Source: Perca fluviatilis (Eukaryota; Chordata; Actinopteri; Perciformes; Percidae). Taken from it: a stretch of DNA of 64,000 nt. Both the position numbers and the translations under genes were made by a program. The notes under the pieces are model-generated. The model was given only the letters and a program-made list of their open reading frames with translations, did not search any database and had not been told where the DNA came from. The first letter of the stretch is position 1; each line of letters opens with the position of its first letter. Of the stretch, positions 1-10,398 are shown piece after piece. The DNA lies in assembly GCF_010015445.1 (NCBI RefSeq), contig NC_053128.1, positions 5,652,127 to 5,716,126 of the forward strand, read 5' to 3'.

Positions 1-421
1 TTTCTCTGTCAAAATGAGTCGGGAAGCGGACAGCAAAACCTAACTTTACTTTTAATAATATTAAACAAAGAGAAATGTATTCCCTATAATGGTCATAAAT
101 CGATACTAGAGTAGCCTACTTCCTTGTTTATTGCTGCAATCAATAAAATGCAGAGGAGAAAAAATCATCTGTTGAGTGTTTGATGGTAGTTTATTTGTGC
201 TTTACAATGTAATCAATGTGAAACAATAGTAAAATAAGCTTTATTTCTCTCTGTCTACTGTACAGTGACAAATTCAAGGACAAAACATTTGGTCTCAACT
301 GCTGCCCCAAATTGCTTAGTTATTTTGTAACCTTGGTTCTCTAAGTGAAGAGACTATCTCTCCACCGTATATATGGAATAAGTAACAGTGTAACTGTTAG
401 TTATGCAGGAGAGAAGCCAGT

Positions 422-482
422 TAGTGATGGTCAAATGAAGATTAAAGACAGTGGTTCGCGAAGCTTCATTTGACCATCACTA
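422..482. mobile_element. 61-bp minimal hAT-type MITE
   Basis: This is almost only the two ends of the repeat seen complete at 8801-8994 and 19085-19281. It starts TAGTGATGGTCAAATGAAG and ends with CTTCATTTGACCATCACTA. The flanks AAGCCAGT at 414-421 and 483-490 are identical, an 8-bp target duplication as hAT transposition makes. It is an internally deleted derivative. Confidence 0.85.
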
Positions 483-1563
483 AAGCCAGTTATCTGAGTT
501 TGTGGCAAAACCTTTCAGTGCTCGGTTTTCATTTTGGGAGTTTCGATTGAATAAAGGACAATTTCGTCGTATTTCTTCATTGTAGTTTTCTGTAAAATAG
601 TGTTAAAATCTCGTCTCGATCTCGTGAACCCAATCTCGTGTCTCGTCTCGTGAGCTGGGTGTCTCGTCACACCCCTAGTAAATAGTATTATAGTATTATA
701 ATAGGTCATATTATGCAAATATATACAGGCATTGGTGTTTTACACAGTAGCTATCATAAATCTGCAAATACTGCCCAAAGTGATGTCTAGTTTTAGTAGT
801 CGACTACGCAACTAGTGGAGTAGTTGGCGAAACTCCTACATCTCAGATTTGTGGTTTCATGATGGTGCCCCCTAATTTTTATTAAATAGTTAATTAGTTA
901 TATGATTAATTATTTATCCGATAATTAATGAATTAACTAGTTGGAATGCTGTTAGTTCTCCGTCTACGTAGAAGAAGTTATACAGCCAACCAAATGGTTT
1001 CATTTGAAATACACACACTAAGCAGTCACAGTATTTCAGCATTCTTCATAGGCATAGGCAGCCAGTCACGCTAACTGACAGCAATACAGCCTGCTACACA
1101 TAACATAAGAGTCCTAGACTTTGAATAACGGCACACATAAACTTTCCTGCTTGAGTCTGCTTCTTCTCATTTATAAACTGAAGGGAACAACAATCTTTGA
1201 AATTGGTCCAGTATTCAGCAAGATCGGTGAAACAAGCTACAATATAAGTTATTGGGCAATTGCTTGTTTTTACCACTGATATGATGATTGTTTGCTGAAG
1301 TGTCCGAAAAACATTATAGAAAGGATCCCTACAGAGGTCGACGTTTTTCTTAAAAAGTAAGATCCTTTTTGTTTAACATAAATACATAAAAAACATCCAC
1401 AGAATAGCCATCGCCAAACCAACCAGACTGCATTTAAATAAATAGTAATTTTATCATTGTAAAATACACTTCATTCAAAGTTGACAGAAACAAAAAACTT
1501 CCAAAAGGCGTCTTGGTTTGTCTTTTCATTGTTACAACAATCACCACTCTTTGGTTGAAATGC
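483..1563. other. non-coding stretch, no gene seen
   Basis: This AT-rich DNA presumably lies in an intron of the MFSD14 gene whose last exon is at 4012. Around 610-680 there is a run of TCTCGT-type repeats ending in CACACCCCTAG, which looks like the end of another dispersed hAT-like repeat, but I cannot find its partner end. The short open frames here have no recognisable domain. Confidence 0.4.
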
Positions 1564-1567
1564 TTAA

Positions 1568-1979
1568 AGGTCCAATATGTAATACTGGCCGCTAGCGTTT
1601 AAAAAGGTTAGTGCAGTCCAAATTTAAAATACTGGACAGAGTCTCCCTCCTCCCCAGACTCAAAGTTCATGGAGGTTGCCAGGTTGAGAACACAGCATCA
1701 ATGTTGCTAGATGCTAGTCTCACATAGCCAGACATCACTCCACAGCACAGCAGAGTAGCTAATGTTAGATGCTGGCTATATTGACAGTCATAAAAGCACG
1801 TGCTCCCACGGAGCTTGTACCCAACTGACAGACACACTTTTTCGGAAAGGAGAAAATACTGGCTTTAGCATTGTTGTCAGAAAACATAGTATTTCAGCTT
1901 AGCATGTTACCTTAATATCTGATGACATATTGTGGTAATTTTTGGATTTAATAAAGTAAATATATAAAATATTGCACCT
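1568..1979. mobile_element. TTAA-flanked MITE
   Basis: The left end AGGTCCAATATG and the right end CATATTGCACCT-like terminus (ATATTGCACCT) are imperfect inverted repeats. TTAA lies directly outside both ends, at 1564-1567 and 1980-1983. TTAA duplications are typical of the piggyBac and Kolobok superfamilies. No coding capacity is seen. Confidence 0.65.
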
Positions 1980-2148
1980 TTAATTAACCCATTTACATGT
2001 GAAAATATGCTGGCTCTATGCATGCTAAAAGTATTGTTTATTTAAATGGAATCTGGTGGGTTTGGCGATATTTTGGAGCTGTTTCTGGTTTAACAAAAAG
2101 GATCTTACTCTTTAACAAAAAGGTCTATCTCTGTGGGTTCCTTTATAT

Positions 2149-2695
2149 CAGTCCCTCCAGAAAAACATGATTATGCTATCGCATAATTCAATGCATAATC
2201 AGCCAAAGTCCGCATATTTATGTGGCGGCCGCAATATGCGGACAAATACGCCACACTTTCGCCACATAAATTGCCAATTTCCGCGCAAATATGCGGGGCT
2301 TGCATGATTTAATAATCCCTGCATTTTCGTTGCAAAAAAAGTCACATATATCTTAGCAGAAAGTTGAAAAATGTTGCGTTTACTTCACACAAGAGCAGCT
2401 ATGTTCCCCTGTTCCCCCATGGGAACGTTATGAAGTGACGTAATTACGCCACGTGAACATCATCGAAAAGCCGGGCGTTGGGGGGAATCAAATTTTTTTC
2501 TCTTTTTCATCAAACCACAGTTCCCGGAATTTTTGCAAGTTCCCGCAAGTTTTGCAAGTTCCCACAATTTCATCGCATAAAATTGCATAAATATCCCGCA
2601 TATTCCATCGCATTTTTTAAGAAAACGTGCCGCATAATCAAGGATTTTTGCCCGCAACAATCACAAAAAAACTCCGCATTTTTCTGGAAGGACTG
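2149..2695. mobile_element. non-autonomous DNA transposon, CAGTCCCTCCAG family
   Basis: The left end is CAGTCCCTCCAGAAAAA and the right end, inverted, is CAGTCCTTCCAGAAAAA. The 6-bp flanks TTATAT at 2143-2148 and 2696-2701 match. The interior is rich in short GCATAA/GCGG inverted motifs and has no meaningful open frame. The termini match the elements at 16917-17763 and 58876, but the interiors differ. Confidence 0.75.
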
Positions 2696-2701
2696 TTATA
2701 T

Positions 2702-4011
2702 AATGTTGTCAGACCCTTACAATAACAATTTGAGCCTGTCAAAAAACTTTTAGTGGACAAAATTGACTATGCAAATTTGCCCTATAGGGTTACGGTTACA
2801 GTGTTATTGCTCAATACTGGACCAATTTCAAAGATTCCTGTTCACATTAGTCACTTAGACACCATTGCATAGAAAAATAGGGTCCAGACTGAAAAACTTT
2901 TGATGGTGTCGTGAAGTTGGGTGGGATTATGGGAGTTGTAGTTTTCATTGTTAAACACCATTGCCAATTAAAATGTATCGTGATGTAAATGTTTAACTTT
3001 TTATCAAATTATGTAGAATATTACCTACTAATATTACTACAAAGAAAGTGCAAGTTTATTCATTCAAGTTTTATCCACGTTACGTTTGGTACAGTTTAGT
3101 ACCATTTATTCATGTCATTATAATAAAATAGCTTCAGTTTCCCCCACATAATTATGTTTTTCTTGATTTGATTTATATTGGTAACTGACCAGTTAGTGAA
3201 GAAGCAAGCTAACATTAGCCGACAGCTAAAACCATAGTATCACAATATATTTCACATGTCAGTGTCACCTTTTGGAGCTTTTCAGCACCGGGGGGAGAGA
3301 GGTTTGTTGTTACGTTACTCAACGACGCTGAGAGACTAACTTCGCGGGTGGGGGTGGCTGGCAGAATCTCCCGATTGATGGCCTGGAATTCTAGCCCCCT
3401 TCACTTTTTTCTAATCTTGGTGCCTAAAATTAACTATCGTCTACTATCGATACTATCGAGAATTTCAGCAGGGAAGAGATTTTCGGAGCAACACCGGTCA
3501 CGTTAACGGAGACATAAGGTTACGGATGGCCGTTGTTGAATGAACGAGTTCACAGTAATGTTCATCAGACAGTAATACAGTACGTTCATTTCACGTTCGT
3601 CCAAAATATGAACGAGTTCAGGCACAAAACTGGTTACTGAATAGAATTCTTTGACATTGTATGATTTACAATTACTCTGAAAGTATCATCTGGTGTATCC
3701 CGTGTTTTGACGGAAGTTAAAGTTACTAGAGCGGTCAAAGGGAAATGACGGCATTGACAGGCGACCAAACGAAGTGTCCCGTGTCATTGAAATAAAATTA
3801 CAGATTTTTATTTGGGATATAAAGTACACACAATTTAACAAAATATATAACATAGGTATAGTCGTTTTTTAGACATTTTAATGCAGAATTATTACATATT
3901 GTAAAAAAAAAAAATAACAGCAATATTGGATATGCTTTTAGGCAGTTGTGCTGCTGATGAGATTTTAGAAAATGAAATGGAAAAAATGATCTTTGTTTCT
4001 CTTACTCTCAG
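2702..4011. other. intronic DNA, nothing recognised
   Basis: I see no gene or bounded repeat. The last bases, 3991-4011, form a good splice-acceptor tract (pyrimidine-rich, ending CTCAG) for the MFSD14 exon that follows. Confidence 0.5.
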
Positions 4012-4284
4012 CGCGGCCTCATCCCTGGCCCGCCCTTCCTGTTGGGGGCATGCAGTGTGGTCGTCGCCTTCCTCGTCGCTCTCTTTATCCCTGAGAAACC
4101 TTCCTGCTCCTCCTCTCCCTCCCAGCTGTCCCTCAGCGACAAGCCCCATCTGGATAGAAAGGAGACAATGTCCTCGCTGGCTGGTGTCCACATCAACACA
4201 CCCCTCCCGGGCAGCGACGAGGAGACCCCTCCCACCGCCAGCAACGAGGACTTTGAGCCACTGTTGCAGGACAGTATCGTTTGA
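4012..4284 (+). CDS. mfsd14b: MFSD14 (HIAT1/HIATL1) family transporter, last coding exon
   Basis: MFSD14 proteins are orphan major-facilitator-superfamily transporters with about 12 membrane spans, found in internal membranes. This exon encodes 90 residues and a TGA stop at 4282-4284. It opens with GLIPGPPFLLGACSVVV, continues into a hydrophobic span ending VALFIPE (the last transmembrane helix) and then a polar tail ending EPLLQDSIV. The PGPPFL, VALFIPE and EPLLQD motifs are those I know from human MFSD14A and MFSD14B. The NTP...GSDEE stretch of the tail is closer to 14B, so the paralogue choice is tentative. The exon boundary is set by the acceptor AG at 4010-4011; an ATG-started frame at 3926 on the same strand is a shadow. 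Earlier exons must lie upstream of the window, so the preceding intron exceeds 4 kb. Confidence 0.85.
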   Translation, partial: RGLIPGPPFLLGACSVVVAFLVALFIPEKPSCSSSPSQLSLSDKPHLDRKETMSSLAGVHINTPLPGSDEETPPTASNEDFEPLLQDSIV

Positions 4285-5670
4285 TGGACAGGTGGACCAA
4301 CCACAGAGGGTGGGGCTTACATAATGGTTTGATTGATTGGCATTTTGTAACAAAGATAAAGACTATTTCTTTGCTGCAGGAAAGAACTAAGTGTATTTTT
4401 TGTCAGAAGATTGCGACAGCAACAAGCTCAAATAGCATTGTTTCCTTGTCTACCAGGAGCAGAAGCAGTAACATATTGTGAGTTACAAATATGAATGTTT
4501 CTTTCACAAGGATGCAGGAGCAAAGACCTGGAATAAGATGTCATCGTGATTTGACAGAAGAGACCAAGATGATTATTTGACTGCCAGAATGACGGTGGGG
4601 CCAACAGGCACAACACCGTTTGAAGGGAAACCATCGTTTGATTGACAAGAGGAGGGACTAACTGTGTTTTTTTATGGAATGGGTGTGTCCAGGTTTGGGA
4701 TGCGCCCACATAAAATCACCTGAAGGGAAAGGGTGAAGGGTATTTTTGAAGTTTTTAATGGAAGGATTATAGTTTATCTTTAAGCTTGACATTTTTGATT
4801 GATTTTGTGATAAACAAGATAAGGTGTTTTTACCTTCACCTGTATTGTTTTGGAACTGTATTTTGATGCTGTTCTTTTTTCTTATTGGTTATTGTACAAA
4901 TGAAACTCATCTGCAACATATTTACAGCAGGCAAAACATCAGTGTTGAAAAATGTGTAGAAGTTTTTCTTTTTTTGGCAGAGTTAAGTGATCTTTTTATT
5001 TCTTTTAAGTGTACAGTATCTTACCTGCTATGAGCTATCGATCGCTTACAAGGAATGAATGTGACAAGCTGAGTGATGAGTCAGCCACCTGAAATCCATT
5101 ATGTCAAAATATGATTCACTATCAGTAGTTATTTTCAAAGCCAATATAAAAATATAACAATACCCCTCACTGGATAGTTTCTACTCGTAATTCACAAATT
5201 ATTGTCCCCGTTTGTCATTCTACCTCAGATCAGCGTGTTTTTAAATCACACTCATCCTGCATTCTCTCAACTTCTATAACGTTTATTTTATTTTATATCA
5301 AAGTCACTTTATGAATGCTGCTGGCAGTGGGAAAACCTCAGAGCTGCAACTTTAGCTTTAGAGGTCCAAGCTTCAACAATGTTGAAATCATATTTTGTTA
5401 TGGTAACTACAACTTTATATTGCTCGTATTGCTCTCATTTAAATTGTTTAATTTCAGTTAAAAATGGTTTGCCAGCCCAACCTGTCCAATGTACAAATGT
5501 TAAATTTGCAAGTTAGATGCTAGAAAAAACACAATAGATGTACATTCTCAGATTTAGTGCCAACAGTTGCCATGTATCCATTCATGTATTTTTATGCACA
5601 TTCTGAAGTATTGCATTAGAAATGCTGTATGTAATTGACAAAATTCAATAAAACTTCCTCATTTGTGCAA
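4285..5670 (+). other. 3'UTR of the MFSD14 gene
   Basis: After the stop codon there is about 1.4 kb of AT-rich, gene-free sequence ending at a canonical AATAAA at 5647-5652. No bounded repeat interrupts it, unlike most non-coding stretches of this window, which fits a transcribed 3'UTR. The exact cleavage site is not visible. Confidence 0.55.
5647..5652 (+). terminator. poly(A) signal AATAAA
   Basis: A canonical hexamer lies 1.36 kb after the MFSD14 stop, followed by a T-rich stretch with TGTG about 15 bases downstream. It is the best candidate 3' end of that gene. Confidence 0.5.
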
Positions 5671-6848
5671 AAATGTTTTCACACTTTAAATAAGTTCTGA
5701 TGCAGCGACCATTTATCTTACATGACTGATCAGCTGTTTCAGCTGTCGGCATCTTCCCGGATTTTCCCATAATGGGTCTTCGTCCCCGGACAGCATGAAA
5801 CATGGCTAATACTAGCTTACATGAAAGAACAATTCTTGAGACCTTTCTCCATTTTTTTGATGGCCTGGTGACTTGCTTCTACTGTTTACTGGCGGATTAC
5901 AGCCATGTGTAGCCTATAACAGCAACTTCTGACAAAACTACTCTATGCTGTAGACTAGTTCATCCGCTCCAAACCAGTTGACAGAAACGCTCCTAAGTTG
6001 CATTTTTTTGCTAAATTGCAAAGGTTTGCTTAAAAATTCTTTAGCAGTTGAATGTCAACAACACAGCTAGTAACTGGAACACATTTTTTCCTACTTTCTT
6101 AGGATTCTTTAGATATCCAAAACAACAATGCTTCTAGTTTTGATTGCCCAGGGTTGGTCGGCCTTCGATTTCAAATTGGGCTGAGTGCTTGGACCCCATT
6201 AACTTTCTTGCGTAGGTTTTACGTTAACTGTGAGATCAGTTCGTAATTTTTGTGGTGAGGGTGTCCATAACCCATTGTTCGTTACTGTATGATTTTAAAC
6301 ACATGGAGGTCAGCTGGACTAGTATTTGTCTGATTTGAAGCGTGTTGCAGATATGAGGTTTTTCCCTGACAGCAGTGATATTTCTGTGAATTAACTTATA
6401 CTTGAAGCATCAGACAGATATTTCACAAGAGCTTTAAAGAAGATTAAGGAACAGTTTAGCAGTAAATAACTGACAGTATCTACATAGGTATTGTCTTCAT
6501 AAGGTTAAAATGTAAATGTACATGTGAATGATATTATGGTTTGTATATAACTGAAGTATGGGATGGGCTTGTTTGTTGTGGTTGATATGAAGGTTTTCCT
6601 TCAGTTTTAGGTCCTGTGTAGCTCAATGGCACTAACACTGGGTTGGGGGTTTATTCCCCCTGTGCAGCTAAACAGTTATATAAGACCAACAGTCAAATTA
6701 GATAATGAAACAAATAATAATTTCCCCCATTCTTTCTGTTATTTACACCTGAGTATGTTTACTTGTAAATGGTCTGTATTTATTTAGCGCTTTTCTAGTT
6801 TTAACGACTCAAAGCACTACACTGTGCCGCCTGCTCATCAGATAAACA
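5671..6848. other. intergenic, little recognised
   Basis: From 6768 to 6848 the sequence resembles one half of a common fish dispersed repeat (GTATTTATTTAGCGCTTTTC...CTCAAAGCACTACAC). Its other half follows at 7825 (TTTGGGGTTCAGTGTCTTGC), after the hAT insertion. Nothing else is recognised. Confidence 0.4.
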
Positions 6849-6856
6849 CCCATGAC

Positions 6857-7816
6857 CAGAGCTGTATAGTAACGAAGTAGAACTACTTCACTACTCAAGT
6901 ACTAAAAGGCTGTATCTGTACTCTACTGGAGTATTATTTTTTTCTCCTACTTCCACTTTTAGTTGAGTACATATTTTCGATGACTTTAATACTTTTACTC
7001 CGATAAATTTTATATGTTGCTTCATCATTACTCGTTACTGTTGTGAATTCCTCCACGAAGACTGTGTAGGTTACAGTGTGTGTGTACGTTAGATACATAC
7101 ACTAATTGAAATTAAGTAATTAAGAAATCCCAGAGATTGCGTCGTGTTTCTTTTCATTACGGTTGCCTGTTCAGAAGTCAGAGACGATGTCAATTTGTAA
7201 TCTTTCTATTTAGCTATTGTTGCAGCAGATTAAGCTATTCCGGAGTTGTTTGAGTCTGCAATGAGTACTGAATGTCAACCTTTTTACCCTGTGATGTGAA
7301 GCTGCTAGTTTATCTGGATTTTGCTAGCTTGCTAACTTTCCTGTACATCACACATGTTACTAGCTAGTGTGTGATACGTTTTTTGGGGCTTTAATCGTTA
7401 CTGTCCTCGGAGAGGATGTTCATTTTACTTGCACAGTGTGATAATTGTACATTTTATTTCAGTATTTGTTAATATTTGTTATTTTTAATATAATATATTT
7501 AATATGTGTTCATTCCTTTGGCTACAGCCTTGGCTAAACATTTGCCATAATATAAACAATATGATATTCAAACTTTTGTCTGCTTTCTTTAATAACTAAA
7601 TAAAACAATACTTGTAATTTTACTTTCAGTACTTGAGTAGTACATTTTAAAATAAACTACTTGCGATACTTAAGAACAAAAAATGTTGAATACTTTAGTA
7701 CTTCTACTTAAGTGTGGTGCTTAAAGAGCACTTCAACTTCTACTCAAGTCACTTTTTTGATAGAGCACTTGTACTTTTACTCAAGTATGGGTCTCTAGTA
7801 CTTTATACTTTATCTG
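6857..7816. mobile_element. 960-bp non-autonomous hAT element
   Basis: The ends CAGAGCTGTATAGTAACG and, inverted, CAGATAAAGTATAAAGTAC are imperfect terminal repeats full of GTA/AAGTA motifs typical of fish hAT elements. The 8-bp flanks CCCATGAC at 6849-6856 and 7817-7824 are identical. The insertion splits an older dispersed repeat. No transposase frame survives. Confidence 0.8.
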
Positions 7817-7992
7817 CCCATGACCCAGCATAGGGAGACATTTGGGGTTCAGTGTCTTGCCGAAGGACACTTGGGAATCGAATCACCAACCTTTCAACTG
7901 GTTGTGACCCCTCTGAGCCACAGCTACCGACATGCACACCAGTTTCCCAGTAATCGTATTTTTATCTTTGGTCATATTCAATGTTTTTACAT

Positions 7993-8012
7993 GATGATGA
8001 TGATGATGATGA
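7993..8012. repeat. (ATG)n microsatellite
   Basis: A short run of about seven ATG/GAT triplets. Confidence 0.8.
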
Positions 8013-8800
8013 AACAAAAAGAAACTGGTTATTCAAATCTTTGCAACTTATCTACTTTTTTAATCAATTTTGAAAGGTGCTAGATCAGATCAACGTATCT
8101 TCAATTTGACAGATCTGCTTTTTAATAATTTCTCCAATCTAATGTCATCTGTTTTAGCTCTTTCATTAACGACTGCCATTATCATTTAAGATTTAAAACT
8201 TTTTCATATGTAAACCAGTTTCTTTTATATCCAAATCACATAATGTAGGCCTCTGATAACCAGGATGAGTGATTGTAGTGTTTGTATAAGCAAATACTCG
8301 AAAACCCAGATCATAAGTAGGATATTAGTGTGCATGTTAACACGCACAGTTATTTAATGAACAACTGCAGCAGTGAAACTGACTCAACAGTGTAAATATT
8401 GTACATGAATTGGATGTGTGTACATGTGAAGAAATGAATTGTATATGGGATTCACTGTAAGTACACTTTGTTTGTTGTCTTGTCTGGAAATGTACCAGAC
8501 AGTTGTTGGTTATTGGAAATTAAAACAGAACAACATTTGGCCTTTGTGTGACAAGTGCTTTTTTTTTATTCCAGCTGGTTGTTGTTCCTCGCATTCTCCT
8601 CCAAAAAGTTTCTCTCTATCATATATATCATATACAACTGTGGAATATCTCATCATATGTGACTATATTTTTTTATTTTTGTTTTGTATGTTCTTTGTAG
8701 TGCATTTATGTAACTGTACACACATTTAGTTAAGTAAATTTTGATTTTATAAACTCACAATATTATACATGCAAAAATGTTACTTTGTAAAGATCTGAAG

Positions 8801-8994
8801 TAGTGATGGTCAAATGAAGCTTCGCAAACCACTGTCTTTATTTTCTGAGCTCACTAGATGGTCTCTGTTCAAAGAAAAAGGTTAAAGGAATGCCATTTCA
8901 GTGTGTTTTCAACCCTTTGTTTAACAGCGAGCGCCATCTAGTGAGCTCAGAAAGTAAAGACAGTGGTTCGCAAAGCTTCATTTGACCATCACTA
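8801..8994. mobile_element. hAT-type MITE, full-length copy
   Basis: The element begins TAGTGATGGTCAAATGAAGC and ends with its inverse. The inverted arms run on for about 60 bases each (AAACCACTGTCTTTA and GAGCTCACTAGATGG are both mirrored), so it can fold almost entirely. The flanks ATCTGAAG at 8793-8800 and 8995-9002 form a perfect 8-bp target duplication. It is the same family as 422-482 and 19085-19281. Confidence 0.9.
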
Positions 8995-9002
8995 ATCTGA
9001 AG

Positions 9003-9564
9003 AAATTAACATTGTGTAAATTTTAGTTATAATATTACCCAACTATTACAGTTACTGTTACCATATTTGACTATTACTGTTATTAACAAAATATTTTATG
9101 ATGCTATGTTATTATTACTGTTATTGTACATTTGATTTGTTTAAATTATTACATTTTAGATTGAAAACGTATGTTTGACCTTGAAAACAGAAGATGACAA
9201 AACCTCAAGGTCTATTAGTGGAATTGAAGGTTTATTTGTTCATTAAATGATCAAAAGCTCTAGAACAGCTACTAAACATCTACTAACTAAGTTAAACTGC
9301 ATCAAATTTAATTAAATTGAATAAAAAAATAAAATAAAAAGTAGAATAGTATAGGCAACAGCTTCCTCATTATGGAGATGAACGCTAGTGCCGTTTATAT
9401 TATCTATATAAAGGGCACTAATGAACACCAATCAACAGTGACCTCTACTGGGCAATGCGAGTCATTGCTCTGTTATGGTCCAAGAATCGTCCAGTCAGAG
9501 TCTGGAATGTGGATCATGTGACCTAGCAGCCGCGTAGGAGAAGGATTGAACGGCAACAACAAAT
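9003..9564 (+). promoter_or_regulatory. putative promoter and 5'UTR of the triple-MADF gene
   Basis: This is the AT-rich stretch before the first MADF exon. A TATA-like CTATATAAAG lies at 9404-9413, about 150 bases before the ATG, and the 5'UTR becomes more GC-rich near 9520. An in-frame TGA at 9547-9549 sits just before the start codon and fixes the start at 9565. The promoter call is inference; the transcription start cannot be seen. Confidence 0.35.
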
Positions 9565-9646
9565 ATGGAGGTGCCTCTGTTTAACTTCACACCGGAGAGG
9601 TACTGGACGGAGGAGAAAGAGAGGGCGCTCATAGCGTTTTTCTCCA
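9565..9646 (+). CDS. triple-MADF exon 1 (start of MADF 1)
   Basis: The exon begins at ATG 9565 (MEVPLFNFTPERYWTEEKE) and ends in ALIAFFS plus one base. Donor GTAAGT is at 9647-9652. It leaves a phase-1 junction. Confidence 0.85.
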
Positions 9647-10351
9647 GTAAGTCAAACACTCTACAACAGCAACTTTTCATTTAATAAAAGTTGCTGTTTT
9701 CATCAATGTGTTGTCGTAAGCTGCAACTAATAGTGGCAACCGTTGCTGGATGAGACCGACGGCTGCTGGAAATGAGCGATGCAGACAGAAAACAGCAATG
9801 GCGACTAGCAACTGAAGTCTAGTTTGCAGTTATTCTCATGAAAAGACGTAAAAAACCGCTTCTTGGTTTCTGTTTCTTAAAACTTGTAGATCTGAATTTA
9901 AATAAATTAAATGAACGAAGTATGTTTGTTTTGTAATTGAATTTTAATGGCCTGGAAATGGAGGGAAGGGGGACAATCCATATTAACTCAGTTTTGTTAT
10001 TACCCTGTACCTAACGTTACATGTAATGATAACGTCAGTATTCATATTCTAAAGTTACAGTGCTTGTAGTGAATACATTTGAGTTATGTCTTCAAATGCA
10101 GAACATACAATATGTTTTTACATATGGCACACCTCGTAAGTGAAATTACTAAATTAAGGTAATGATTAATGACTCATGATGCTTCCACATATTTTTCACG
10201 TAGAAACATCCTAAAAGAAACACTAATTTGCATGAATAAAGCAACCCAATGAAACGTAATAGTCCAGAAAGCACCCCACACACCACCACTATTGAAATGA
10301 CTGTTCTGATTACAAGCCAAAATACACTGTACTATATACTGTAGATGTGTG

Positions 10352-10398
<47 letters not shown>

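Noticed and set aside
3892..4353. Long overlapping open frames on both strands over the MFSD14 exon (3926-4324 plus, 3892-4353 minus)
   Set aside because: They are shadows of the real reading frame; only the frame at 4012-4284 has the family motifs, a splice acceptor and the right stop.
6608..6670. tRNA/SINE-like GTGTAGCTCAATGGC...GGTTTATTCCCCC
   Set aside because: Only a weak box pair is visible, with no second copy in the window to confirm a SINE.
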